A DNA stretch of 64,000 nt, taken from assembly GCA_965219485.1 (NCBI GenBank), contig OZ244774.1, positions 1,178,001 to 1,242,000 on the forward strand, written 5' to 3'. The notes beneath the pieces are model-generated. The model had not been told where the DNA came from. It did no database searches and was given only the letters and a program-made list of their open reading frames with translations. The stretch's first letter is position 1. Each line of letters begins with the position of its first letter. The stretch is from UBA8337 sp937907245 (lineage in GTDB: Bacteria; Pseudomonadota; Alphaproteobacteria; RS24). Below are positions 34,702 through 42,797 of the stretch, in pieces. A program made the position numbers and the translations under genes.

Positions 34702-35342
34702 TGGTTTGGGACTTACCGACACGAATATTTCATTGGGCCTTTGTGGTAAGCATCGCGGGCGCCTATATCAGTGGCGAACGCGGCGCCTTGGGCGTGCATG
34801 AGCTATTCAGCTTGCTCGCCTTAGGGCTGATTATGTTTCGTCTTATCTGGGGCGTGGTTGGATATGAGACCGCGCGGTTTTCGCATTTTCTTACGACGCC
34901 TGCCCATATATTGGCTTATGCGCGCAGCGTGATGGCGCGTAAAAGCTCGCCGCACATAGGCCACAACCCGCTGGGAGGACTGGCCGTTATCGCGCTTCTG
35001 TTGGTTATGGGCGCCATGGCTGTGACGGGGTTATGGACCGGCGATGACATTCTTTATGAAGCGCCTTTGCCGATATTGGGCATCGCGCCAGATCTAGCTG
35101 CGCCTATGGGCAGTTGGCATCAAGATATTCATAAATGGGTCATTCCGCTCATCGCCCTGCATGTGCTGGCTATTTTAGCGCATCGGCTGTGGCTGGGTGA
35201 GAAATTAGTCGGCCGCATGATAAGCGGCGGCAGTGCAGCCGAAAAACCGAGCCGGCGCCAAACCTGGTTCGGGCTTGCCCTACTCACGATTTGTGTGGGC
35301 GCCAGCCTGAGCTTAGCTCTGGTCACCCCAAACTTTATTTAA
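34701..35342 (+). CDS. Cytochrome b561-family membrane protein
   Basis: The 213-residue protein begins MVWDLPTRIFHWAFV, the typical start of Ni/Fe-hydrogenase-type cytochrome b (cytochrome b/b6 domain) proteins. It has five hydrophobic segments and candidate heme His residues in RIFHW, GVHELF, WHQDIHKW and LALHVLAILAHRLW-like helices. It would carry electrons across the membrane between quinol and a c-type cytochrome. Its ATG shares one base with the stop of the COG0523 gene. The convergent cytochrome c' gene overlaps at TTAA (35339-35342); b561/c' neighbours are common and suggest they work together. Confidence 0.88.
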   Translation: MVWDLPTRIFHWAFVVSIAGAYISGERGALGVHELFSLLALGLIMFRLIWGVVGYETARFSHFLTTPAHILAYARSVMARKSSPHIGHNPLGGLAVIALLLVMGAMAVTGLWTGDDILYEAPLPILGIAPDLAAPMGSWHQDIHKWVIPLIALHVLAILAHRLWLGEKLVGRMISGGSAAEKPSRRQTWFGLALLTICVGASLSLALVTPNFI

Positions 35343-35788
35343 TGCTTAATGCGGTAGCTATCATGGCACGCCTTGCACGTGCCACCGACGCGTTTTGCCG
35401 CTTTTGCCACCAGCGCTTTATCGCCACCGCGTGCCGCCACAGCTAAGGCGCGCGCAGCCGAGGCATTGGCTTTCGCTTTGGTTTCAAAATCAGAGAAATC
35501 TTGCCAAATGGCTTTATCGGCACCCTCGCTGACGCTGCCCTTTGGAAAATAATCTGGCATTTCATCTGCCCAAGCAGCCATGCGAAGCGCAGCCGCTTCC
35601 ACGGCGGCCATATCGCCAGCCGGTAAATGCTTTTTGAAAACCGACTGAATATCGCCACCGCTTTGCTTAAATTTAGCGACACGCTGCTCGACAATAGGGC
35701 TCTCGAATGTGCCCGGCTCATGCGCGCGCACAGGCGACAAAGCCAACAGCATTAGACCACAGGCCAAAGAATATAAACGCTTGGACAT
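35339..35788 (-). CDS. Cytochrome c' (class II c-type cytochrome)
   Basis: I set the start at ATG 35788 (149 residues), which gives a clear signal peptide MSKRLYSLACGLMLLALSPVRA. The mature protein is all-helical with the single heme site CKACHDSYR ten residues from the C-terminus, the hallmark of cytochrome c'/c556. It would sit in the periplasm and bind small ligands such as NO or carry electrons. The stop overlaps that of the cytochrome b gene (TTAA). The class II aldolase gene ends 7 bases upstream on the same strand, so they may share a transcript. Confidence 0.92.
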   Translation of the reverse strand: MSKRLYSLACGLMLLALSPVRAHEPGTFESPIVEQRVAKFKQSGGDIQSVFKKHLPAGDMAAVEAAALRMAAWADEMPDYFPKGSVSEGADKAIWQDFSDFETKAKANASAARALAVAARGGDKALVAKAAKRVGGTCKACHDSYRIKH

Positions 35789-35795
35789 AAAACCT

Positions 35796-36560
35796 CTAAT
35801 CGCGGAACGACGGATCCATACGGTCAAGCTTCCGAAGCAAGGCAGGCCAAGCAAGCGCATCGACGCCTGGCTGAAACAGGCTAGCCGACTGGCCATTCAC
35901 CGTTTCAATGGCTTCTGCCGATGGCATATTGGGGGTGCCGCTCAACGTGCGCACTTGCGCGGTGCAAGCCCGCTCGAGGAAATAAATGGCCATGAAAGCC
36001 AGACCACAAGTCTCGCCTACAGCCAAAGTGCCGTGATTGCGAAGCAGCATGACTTTGCTATCGCCAATATCCGCAACCAAGCGCTCGCGCTCATCAAGGT
36101 CCAGCGCCACACCTTCATAGTCATGATAGGCAAGATGCGAACGAACCAGCATGGCCATTTGCGATAGAGGCATCAGGCCTTCTTCTTGCGAGGCCACGGC
36201 CATGCCGTCATCTGTGTGCAGATGCAAAACGCATTGCGCGTCTTCGCGGGCGCTGTGAATGGCAGAGTGAATGGTAAAGCCCGCCGGATTCACAAAATAT
36301 GGGCTGTCCATTACGATGTTGCCTTCAAGGTCAATCTTGACCAGGCTGGAGGCGGTAATTTCTTCAAACAACATGCCGTAAGGGTTGATGAGGAAGTGAT
36401 GCTCGGGGCCTGGCACGCGAACGGAAATATGAGTGAAAATCATATCATCCCAACCATACATAGCGACCAACCGATAAGTCGCGGCCAAATCGACGCGTAG
36501 CTGCCATTCTTCGGCGCTAACCATATCTTGTACGTTTTTAATTTCTTCTGCTGCAGACAT
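35796..36560 (-). CDS. Class II aldolase/adducin family protein
   Basis: The start at ATG 36560 (254 residues) is set by GGGAGAG five bases upstream. The class II aldolase/adducin fold is visible with zinc ligands in VLHLHTDDGMAV (about 105) and in LLRNHGTLAVGE (about 165), plus the N-terminal GWDDMIFTHISVRVPG. Members include fuculose-phosphate and ribulose-phosphate aldolases/epimerases, and a large branch of uncharacterised decarboxylase/aldolase-like enzymes to which this one seems closer. It sits between glpK (49 bases upstream) and the cytochrome c' gene, all on the minus strand. The substrate is unknown. Confidence 0.9.
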   Translation of the reverse strand: MSAAEEIKNVQDMVSAEEWQLRVDLAATYRLVAMYGWDDMIFTHISVRVPGPEHHFLINPYGMLFEEITASSLVKIDLEGNIVMDSPYFVNPAGFTIHSAIHSAREDAQCVLHLHTDDGMAVASQEEGLMPLSQMAMLVRSHLAYHDYEGVALDLDERERLVADIGDSKVMLLRNHGTLAVGETCGLAFMAIYFLERACTAQVRTLSGTPNMPSAEAIETVNGQSASLFQPGVDALAWPALLRKLDRMDPSFRD

Positions 36561-36609
36561 TTTTCTCTCCCTTAAAATTTCCTTAGATTGTTCCCAAATC
36601 ACCCATTTG

Positions 36610-38121
36610 TCAATTAACCTCGCGCGGCCTATCGGATAAAACTTGCGCCAGGGCGGCTTGCCATTGCGATTGTTTTTGGCGGCGTCTATCGGCCAACATT
36701 TTTGGGGTAAACTGCCTATTCAGCGACCAGTTTTTAGCCAGCGCTTCCAAACTGTCGAACCAGCCCAATTGCAACATCGCCAAAACCGCAGCCCCCAAGG
36801 CCGTGGTTTCGGTAATTTGGGGGCGGTCAATCGGCGCATCGCAAATATCGGCTAGGTTTTGGCACAACCAATCATTGGCCACCATGCCGCCATCGACGCG
36901 CAGCCTAGGGGCGGCCTCTAGCCCTGCCGATTGCATGTCCTCTTGCATGGCGCGCAATAAATCGGCCGTCTGCAAAGATACGGATTCGAGGGCGGCGCGC
37001 GCAATATCCTCACGTCGGGTGTCGCGCGTCATGTTAAAAAATGCGGCCCGCGCATCGGGGGCCCAATGCGGCGCCCCAAGGCCGGTAAAGGCAGGCACAA
37101 GAACCGTGGCGTTATCTGGATTGGCAACTTCCGCGAGGGCTTGCGTGTCCGCGGCTGTCTCGACTAGCCCCAAACCATCGCGCAGCCATTGCACAATCGC
37201 GCCAGCCATAAAAATGCTGCCCTCGAGGGCATAAGTGGTCTGGCCGTTCAGGCGATAGGCCACAGTGGTTAAAAGCTGGTTGCTAGACTTGGCAGGTTTC
37301 GCGCCCGTATTGGCCAAGACAAAACATCCCGTGCCATAGGTTGATTTCACCATGCCGGGCTGAAAACAAACTTGGCCGATGCTGGCCGCCTGTTGGTCGC
37401 CTGCCATGCCCACAATCGGCAAAGCCACGCCCAAGACGGCTTGCGTGCTGGTGCCAAAATCAGCGGCATTGTCTTTTACTTCGGGCATTAGGCTGGCCGG
37501 TATGTTGAACAGTGCCAGCAGGTCGTCATCCCATTGTTGGCTATGAATGTTAAATAAGCTGGTGCGCGCCGCATTGCTGGCATCGGTGACATGCGCCCCA
37601 CCGCTGGTTAAATTCCAGACCAACCAACTATCAATCGTGCCAAAGGCCAGCTCGCCCGCTTGCGCCCGAGCCCGCGCGCCTTTTGTATTATCTAGCAACC
37701 AAGTGATCTTGCTGGCTGAAAAATAAGGGTCGAGCAGCAATCCCGTTTTTTGGGTAATCATCGGCTCATGGCCGGCTTCTTTTAGAGCATGGCAAAAATC
37801 AGCCGTGCGGCGGTCTTGCCAAACAATCGCCTTGGCAATCGGGCGGCCGGTGGCGCGCTCCCAAAGTACCGTGGTTTCGCGTTGATTGGTAATGCCAATG
37901 CCAGCAAAATTTTCGGCGCCCAGCGTCTCTAAAACTTCGCGACAGACCCGCAATGTCGTTTGCCATATCTCGTCGGCGTCATGCTCTACCCATCCGTCTT
38001 GCGGAAAAAGTTGCGGGAACTCGCTTTGCGCTACCGCCAAAACTTCGCCTGCCTTATTGAACGCCAGCGCGCGCGACGATGTCGTGCCTTGGTCGATACT
38101 CAAAATAAACTTCGCGCTCAT
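36610..38121 (-). CDS. glpK: Glycerol kinase
   Basis: A complete 503-residue FGGY-family kinase with glycerol kinase signatures: LSIDQGTTSSRALAF at the N-terminus, NQRETTVLWERATGRP with the glycerol-contacting Arg-Glu, DSWLVWNLTSGGAHVTDASNAARTS cited by its ends DSWLVW and NAARTS, and TYGTGCFVLANTG in the ATP domain. It phosphorylates glycerol to sn-glycerol 3-phosphate in the cytoplasm. GGGAGAG precedes ATG 38121. No glycerol facilitator or glycerol 3-phosphate dehydrogenase lies in the window. A divergent nadK starts 182 bases away. Confidence 0.95.
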   Translation of the reverse strand: MSAKFILSIDQGTTSSRALAFNKAGEVLAVAQSEFPQLFPQDGWVEHDADEIWQTTLRVCREVLETLGAENFAGIGITNQRETTVLWERATGRPIAKAIVWQDRRTADFCHALKEAGHEPMITQKTGLLLDPYFSASKITWLLDNTKGARARAQAGELAFGTIDSWLVWNLTSGGAHVTDASNAARTSLFNIHSQQWDDDLLALFNIPASLMPEVKDNAADFGTSTQAVLGVALPIVGMAGDQQAASIGQVCFQPGMVKSTYGTGCFVLANTGAKPAKSSNQLLTTVAYRLNGQTTYALEGSIFMAGAIVQWLRDGLGLVETAADTQALAEVANPDNATVLVPAFTGLGAPHWAPDARAAFFNMTRDTRREDIARAALESVSLQTADLLRAMQEDMQSAGLEAAPRLRVDGGMVANDWLCQNLADICDAPIDRPQITETTALGAAVLAMLQLGWFDSLEALAKNWSLNRQFTPKMLADRRRQKQSQWQAALAQVLSDRPREVN

Positions 38122-38230
38122 AGATATCTCTCCCGGACGCCAAGCCTCTTGGTTTGGCTGAATTTAGCTAGCCCTGTGGCCATTATCCTAATCCCCCTCC
38201 TAAGGAAGCTCCACAAGATTTTTTAAAACT

Positions 38231-38239
38231 CCCCCCCCC
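38231..38239 (+). repeat. Run of nine cytosines between glpK and nadK
   Basis: A homopolymer of nine C lies about 65 bases upstream of the nadK start in the divergent spacer. It could vary in length by slippage, or reflect sequencing noise. Confidence 0.6.
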
Positions 38240-38303
38240 GATATGCGCCTTCCCTTCTCCGTTTTCCGTGCTAAAACCTTGTATCGATCAAAAGGCGACG
38301 GAT

Positions 38304-39089
38304 ATGACGACGAGTGCAGATAAAAAATTGGCTTTTGTAGCCAGCTCCAATCCCGAGGCGCAAGCCGCGCGGGAAGCTTTGCACGCGCGCTATCAGGGCG
38401 TGTCCACGCAAGAGGCTGATGTCATTGTGGCGCTAGGTGGCGACGGGCTGATGCTCGCCAGCCTGCATGAGTTCATGGATCAGGGAAAACCGATATTCGG
38501 CATGCATCATGGGTCTGTCGGGTTTTTGATGAACCGTTATGATGAAGACAATTTGCTGCAGCGCGTCGAAGGGGCACAAGTTACAGTATTGCGCCCGCTA
38601 CAAATGAAAGCCACAGACAGCCATGGCAATACCCATAAAGCCCTGGCCATAAATGAAGTGTCTTTGCTGCGGATGACGGCGCAAGCGGCCAAGCTACGCA
38701 TCACCATTGATGGCACGCCGCGTATGGAAGAATTGATTTGCGATGGCGCGATGCTGGCCACACCTGCCGGCTCGACCGCCTATAATTTATCGGCGCATGG
38801 CCCGATATTGCCCATAAATGCAAAGCTTCTTGCCCTCACCCCCATATCTGCGTTTCGGCCTCGGCGTTGGCGCGGGGCGCTTTTGTCGGAGACAGCCGAA
38901 GTAACTTTCACCGCGCTGGAGGCGGATAAACGCCCAATTAGCGCGGTTGCCGACAATAGCGAGTTTCGCGATATTGTTGAGGTCAGTGTGCAGCAGTCAA
39001 CCACCCATGAGATGCTGATGTTGTTCGATAAAGACCATAGTCTGGACGAGCGGATTTTGACCGAGCAGTTTTTGCCCGAGGGCCTGTAA
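38304..39089 (+). CDS. nadK: NAD kinase
   Basis: I use ATG 38304 (261 residues, MTTSADKKLAFVASSN), the normal beginning of alphaproteobacterial NadK; twelve extra upstream codons are open but lack a ribosome site. Motifs: the catalytic GGDG in VIVALGGDGLMLAS (about 50), GMHHGSVGFLMN, and the NAD-binding TPAGSTAYNLSAHGPILP (about 155-172). It makes NADP from NAD and ATP. It diverges from glpK; the gap contains a run of nine C at 38231-38239. It is convergent with a Nudix hydrolase gene with only two bases between the stops. Confidence 0.94.
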   Translation: MTTSADKKLAFVASSNPEAQAAREALHARYQGVSTQEADVIVALGGDGLMLASLHEFMDQGKPIFGMHHGSVGFLMNRYDEDNLLQRVEGAQVTVLRPLQMKATDSHGNTHKALAINEVSLLRMTAQAAKLRITIDGTPRMEELICDGAMLATPAGSTAYNLSAHGPILPINAKLLALTPISAFRPRRWRGALLSETAEVTFTALEADKRPISAVADNSEFRDIVEVSVQQSTTHEMLMLFDKDHSLDERILTEQFLPEGL

Positions 39090-39091
39090 CT

Positions 39092-39871
39092 TTAAATACC
39101 TTTTGAAGTATCCATTTTGGGATCGCCATATCCCGCTTCTGGCTGGATACGCAGATAGGTTTTGTCCCCCTCTTTTTCCATAAAGGGAACCACGGTCACC
39201 ACATCGCCGCATTGCGCCAGCGCATCGTCGACGCTTTCGCGCTTGGCAAATTTTTCGATGTTCATACGAGTTGGAAAAATCACTGTGCGTTTTTTCGCAT
39301 CCGCTTCGGCCAAAGCTTGCTTGGCGGTAATCCAAACACTATCTACGCTTTCGCTGCCATCATGCAGCCCCACATGGTCTTCGGGCGCTCGCGCCATATA
39401 GAAATAAGTATCGAAACGACGCTTCATCATTTCGGGCGTAATCCAATGGGCGTAAAACGCTAGCGCATCGACCGCGAATTCTAGGTTTTCCGCTTCGCCA
39501 AATTCCAGCATCGTGGCATCGCCTGTGTTGAACCGCTCGCGCCAGTTATCCAATTGTTGCAAGCGCTCGGCTGATATGAACTCGCTGGAGCCTTTTTCGC
39601 GCGCCAGCAAAATGCCGCATTCTTCAAAACTCTCGCGGATGGAAGCCACGCGCAAAGACAGCTCTTTGTCATCATAGGCATCGGCCTTGCCACAATGGGC
39701 GCGCAAGCCTTTGTCATTATCTGCGGGGTCGACTTTGCCGCCCGGAAAAACCAAAGCGCCAGAGGCGAAGTCAATCTCGTGGTGGCGCACTACCATAAAA
39801 ACTTCAGGGCCGTCGGGCGTGTCGCGCAACATCATAACGGTGGCGGCAGGTATCAATCCATCTGTGCTCAT
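39092..39871 (-). CDS. Nudix hydrolase (NUDT19-like, split Nudix box)
   Basis: The start at ATG 39871 (259 residues) is set by GGGAGAG six bases upstream. The Nudix box is extended: GALVFPGGKVDPADND near residue 45, then about 20 inserted residues before RESFEECGILLA with the metal-binding REx2EE pattern. This layout is that of the NUDT19/RP2 group, which acts on CoA and acyl-CoA, so a CoA diphosphatase is a reasonable guess. The many CoA-using enzymes in the window would fit. It is convergent with nadK and lies 18 bases after the MFS gene start region, facing the opposite direction. Confidence 0.88.
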   Translation of the reverse strand: MSTDGLIPAATVMMLRDTPDGPEVFMVVRHHEIDFASGALVFPGGKVDPADNDKGLRAHCGKADAYDDKELSLRVASIRESFEECGILLAREKGSSEFISAERLQQLDNWRERFNTGDATMLEFGEAENLEFAVDALAFYAHWITPEMMKRRFDTYFYMARAPEDHVGLHDGSESVDSVWITAKQALAEADAKKRTVIFPTRMNIEKFAKRESVDDALAQCGDVVTVVPFMEKEGDKTYLRIQPEAGYGDPKMDTSKGI

Positions 39872-39903
39872 TGTGCGCTCTCCCAAGCTGTCATCCCTAA
39901 GGG

Positions 39904-41139
39904 TTAGCGAGCGAGTTTATCGACTGGCACGAGAAAGGCAAGTAAGGCTGAGGCAATAATAAATACCACGCCAGCGAGCGCCAAAACATCGAAACCCGCG
40001 CCCGCATCTATGGCAGCGCCAAACAGAACTGGCGCAGCCGCTGTCGACATAATAACAATCGGCGAAGTTAACGAGCGAATGGCGCCTAAATGTTTGGTGC
40101 CAAATAGTTCAGGCCAAAGCCCGCCGCTAATCGGGCCTGCCGTGCCTAAGTTAATGCCGATGAGCCCCATGTAAACGAAGGGCGTAAACACGCCGAAAAT
40201 ATCGTGTGGCAGGACCAACAAACAAAAAGCCAAGACCAAAGGAATGGCCCCCAAAGGCATCAGGCGCAGCGCCGAATATTTATCGACCATCGGGCCGACC
40301 AACAAAGACACCACAACCTTGCTGAGTGCATATAGAGTGAAGGCGGCCGCCAAGGCCGCGATAGGCCAATCACGGGCATCGGCCAATTGCACCTGATGGA
40401 AAAACATCCCAGTCAGCAAAAACGGAGGCGCCAAATACAGCGGCAGCACCATGTAAAACCGCCGGTCGCGCAACACATCCCCTCGGTTGGCATCCTTCAC
40501 GCTTTCGCTTTCGGCTTGGCTGGCCTCCGGTTTAGGCTCAAAACCCACCAGCACGCTTTGCAGGGGCACGGCCACGAGCAAGATAATCGCGGCATAAAGC
40601 AACCAAGTTTGCTGCCAGCCTAGCCAAGCAATCACCAGCACCGCCAGCAAAGGCAAGAAGCCCTCAAAACTGGCGTAGCCCAATTGCACCAAAGACACCG
40701 CCTGCCCGCGCCGCTCAGAAAACGCGCGCGCGGCGGAGGTCATGCCTGTATGGCTGGCCAGACCTTGGCCAAAATGGCGCAACATAAACAAGGCCAAACC
40801 TAAGGCCACCACGTGTTGCGTAAGACCCATAATCAGGCAGCCGCCCGCCAAGGCCAGCAGCACAAGAACGCTAAATCGGCGCAAACTCCAGCTGTCGATA
40901 AAACGGCCTGTATAAACCATGGCGAAAGCACTGAGCAGCGTCATGGCAGAATATAACCCGCCGAAGCCAGCATTGGTGAGGCCAAATTCAGCGCGAATCT
41001 CGGCGCTGTAAAGCGAGATGAAAAACGTCTGCCCGAAGTTCGACAGGCCCATCATCAAAAAGCCAAATAAAAGAAATCCGAAATGCTGGCGCAGGAAAGA
41101 AAAATAACTCATGCGTGTCTGATATAGAGGTGCGGCCAT
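39904..41139 (-). CDS. MFS transporter
   Basis: A 411-residue major facilitator with twelve hydrophobic segments. YTGRFIDSWSLRRFSVLVLL is the loop 2-3 signature and VGPMVDKYSALRLMP its partner in the second half. MRHFGQGLASHTGMTSAARAF-like sequence in helix 4 (RHFGQGL) is typical of sugar or organic acid carriers of the OFA/NarK-like group. The substrate cannot be told. ATG 41139 lacks a clear ribosome site; ATG 41112 (MSYFSFL) is possible. The Nudix gene lies downstream on the same strand after 32 bases and could be co-transcribed. Confidence 0.9.
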   Translation of the reverse strand: MAAPLYQTRMSYFSFLRQHFGFLLFGFLMMGLSNFGQTFFISLYSAEIRAEFGLTNAGFGGLYSAMTLLSAFAMVYTGRFIDSWSLRRFSVLVLLALAGGCLIMGLTQHVVALGLALFMLRHFGQGLASHTGMTSAARAFSERRGQAVSLVQLGYASFEGFLPLLAVLVIAWLGWQQTWLLYAAIILLVAVPLQSVLVGFEPKPEASQAESESVKDANRGDVLRDRRFYMVLPLYLAPPFLLTGMFFHQVQLADARDWPIAALAAAFTLYALSKVVVSLLVGPMVDKYSALRLMPLGAIPLVLAFCLLVLPHDIFGVFTPFVYMGLIGINLGTAGPISGGLWPELFGTKHLGAIRSLTSPIVIMSTAAAPVLFGAAIDAGAGFDVLALAGVVFIIASALLAFLVPVDKLAR

Positions 41140-41167
41140 AGGCGCAAATTAAAACGAGCGGCGCGTA

Positions 41168-41494
41168 TTATCGAGCGTGCGAAATGCAAAACGGCGTGGC
41201 GAGGTCGAGCGCTAAACGCGCTTCGCCAATCGGCTCGCCGCAATTAAGGCAATAGCCATACTCGCCGGCTTCAAGGCGCTGCAAAGCGGCGCTTACCAGC
41301 ACTAGCTCGCGGCGTCGACGCCGAACCGTTTCCGCCGCCATGGCCTGCTGTTGCATCGCATCCATGCGGGACAAACGGCCCTGTTGGGTTTGGTCTAGCT
41401 GCACGGGCGTTGTGTCGGAGGCGGCTTGGTCTAATAAAGTTTGCAACCCATCGCGCTTGGCCTCGAGGGCAGTTTTTATTTTCGCGTCGTTCAT
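41168..41494 (-). CDS. DksA/TraR-type C4 zinc finger protein
   Basis: I choose ATG 41494, which has AAGGAGG with a 7-base spacer; the protein is then 108 residues. A coiled-coil-like N-terminal half (AKIKTALEAKRDGLQTLLDQ) is followed by the zinc finger CLNCGEPIGEARLALDL ... CISHA, with three Cys and a final His position instead of the fourth Cys. It is the short form related to DksA and TraR, which bind in the RNA polymerase secondary channel and change initiation together with ppGpp. It diverges from the CoA transferase gene. Confidence 0.88.
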   Translation of the reverse strand: MNDAKIKTALEAKRDGLQTLLDQAASDTTPVQLDQTQQGRLSRMDAMQQQAMAAETVRRRRRELVLVSAALQRLEAGEYGYCLNCGEPIGEARLALDLATPFCISHAR

Positions 41495-41587
41495 TCTATC
41501 CCTCCTTAAGTTTCGTTTTAGATGAGCGTGAGTGGTTGTTTTCCCGACCACCTGAGTTTAGGTTACGTCTAAACAGGAGATATGACC

Positions 41588-42796
41588 ATGCTTGAAGGCT
41601 TCAAAGTAATTGAAATGGCGACCTATATCGCCGCCCCCGCAGCCGGCGGGATTATGGCCGATTGGGGCGCCGATGTGATTAAAGTCGAGCCATTGGGCGG
41701 CTGCCCCATGCGTAAGTTTTACGCCAGCGCCATGACCGATGACTATCCCGATAATCCCGTATCTGCCCTCGACAACCGCGGCAAGCGCGCCATCGCCGTC
41801 AATACAGGCACCGAAGAAGGTCGCGATATTGTTCGTAAATTAGTGGCCGATGCCGATGTGTTCCTGACCAATGTGCGGCCCTCGCAATTGAAAGAACAGG
41901 GGCTCGACTTTGACACCCTAAAGCTCATCAACCCGAAGTTGGTTTATGCCAGCGTCACCGGATTTGGCTTGGAAGGGGAGGAAGCCGATAAGCCTGGTTT
42001 TGATACTGCGGCCTTCATGTCAAAATCTGGTTTCGGCTGGATGATGACCCCCAAAGGCTCGTCGCCTGCGCCTTTGCGCACGGCCGCGGGAGATCACATA
42101 ACGGGTATCGCGACCGCCAGTGGCATTTTGGCCGCCTTGCTGAAAGCGCAAAAATCGGGCGAAGGCACGCTGGTAGAGAGCTCTTTGCTGCGCTCCGCCG
42201 CTTATGCCGTGGGTTGCGATTACGGAACTTGGTTGCGCTATGGCCGCGTGGCGCGCTCTCGCCCACGCGAAGAAGCTATCGTTGCGATTAACAATTACTA
42301 CCTGACGTCAGATGAACATTGGCTGTTCATCAACGCGCGCCCAGGCGAACCAGATTGGCCAGATGTCGCCCGCGCGACCAACCTAGACCATCTCCTCGAA
42401 GACGAACGCTTTGGCAGCCTGCGGGACCGTCGCAAAAATGGCGTTGAGCTTATCGCCCTATTGGACAAAGCCTTCGCCAGCAAAACGCTGGAGGAATGGA
42501 AACCGCTTCTCGATGCCGCCGGCCTGATTTGGTCACCCGTGCAGAATTTTGAGCAGGCCTATAAGGACCCGCAAATGCATGCGGCTGGCGTGTTTGTCGA
42601 TATGCCCAAAGCGGATGGCACGAGCTATAAAAACATCGCCTCGCCGATACGGTTTTCGAACGAAAGCACCGACCCGAAAGGCGTATTGCCAGAGATTGGA
42701 CAAGACACAATGGCCGTGCTGGACGACTTGGGTTTGGACGCCGAAACGCGGGCTCGCTATCTAGAAGCCAAGGTGATTGGTCAACACGGCGAATAA
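41588..42796 (+). CDS. CaiB/BaiF-type (family III) CoA transferase
   Basis: AGGAGA at 41575-41580 is only one base from ATG 41582 but seven from ATG 41588, so I use the latter (402 residues). The N-terminal domain MLEGFKVIEMATYIAAPAAG, ADWGADVIKVEP and the catalytic Asp in GFDTAAFMSKSG (about 139) identify a class III CoA transferase. It moves CoA between carboxylic acids through acyl-aspartyl anhydride intermediates, as in carnitine, bile acid or aromatic acid catabolism. It would serve one of the acid-degrading pathways suggested by the ligases and hydratase here. It is convergent with the MATE gene, one base apart. Confidence 0.93.
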   Translation: MLEGFKVIEMATYIAAPAAGGIMADWGADVIKVEPLGGCPMRKFYASAMTDDYPDNPVSALDNRGKRAIAVNTGTEEGRDIVRKLVADADVFLTNVRPSQLKEQGLDFDTLKLINPKLVYASVTGFGLEGEEADKPGFDTAAFMSKSGFGWMMTPKGSSPAPLRTAAGDHITGIATASGILAALLKAQKSGEGTLVESSLLRSAAYAVGCDYGTWLRYGRVARSRPREEAIVAINNYYLTSDEHWLFINARPGEPDWPDVARATNLDHLLEDERFGSLRDRRKNGVELIALLDKAFASKTLEEWKPLLDAAGLIWSPVQNFEQAYKDPQMHAAGVFVDMPKADGTSYKNIASPIRFSNESTDPKGVLPEIGQDTMAVLDDLGLDAETRARYLEAKVIGQHGE

Positions 42797-42797
42797 A

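Noticed and set aside
38231..38239. C9 tract as a phase-variable switch for nadK or glpK
   Set aside because: It is outside any coding region and not placed between clear -35 and -10 boxes; nadK is essential, so switching is unlikely. Kept only as a repeat feature.
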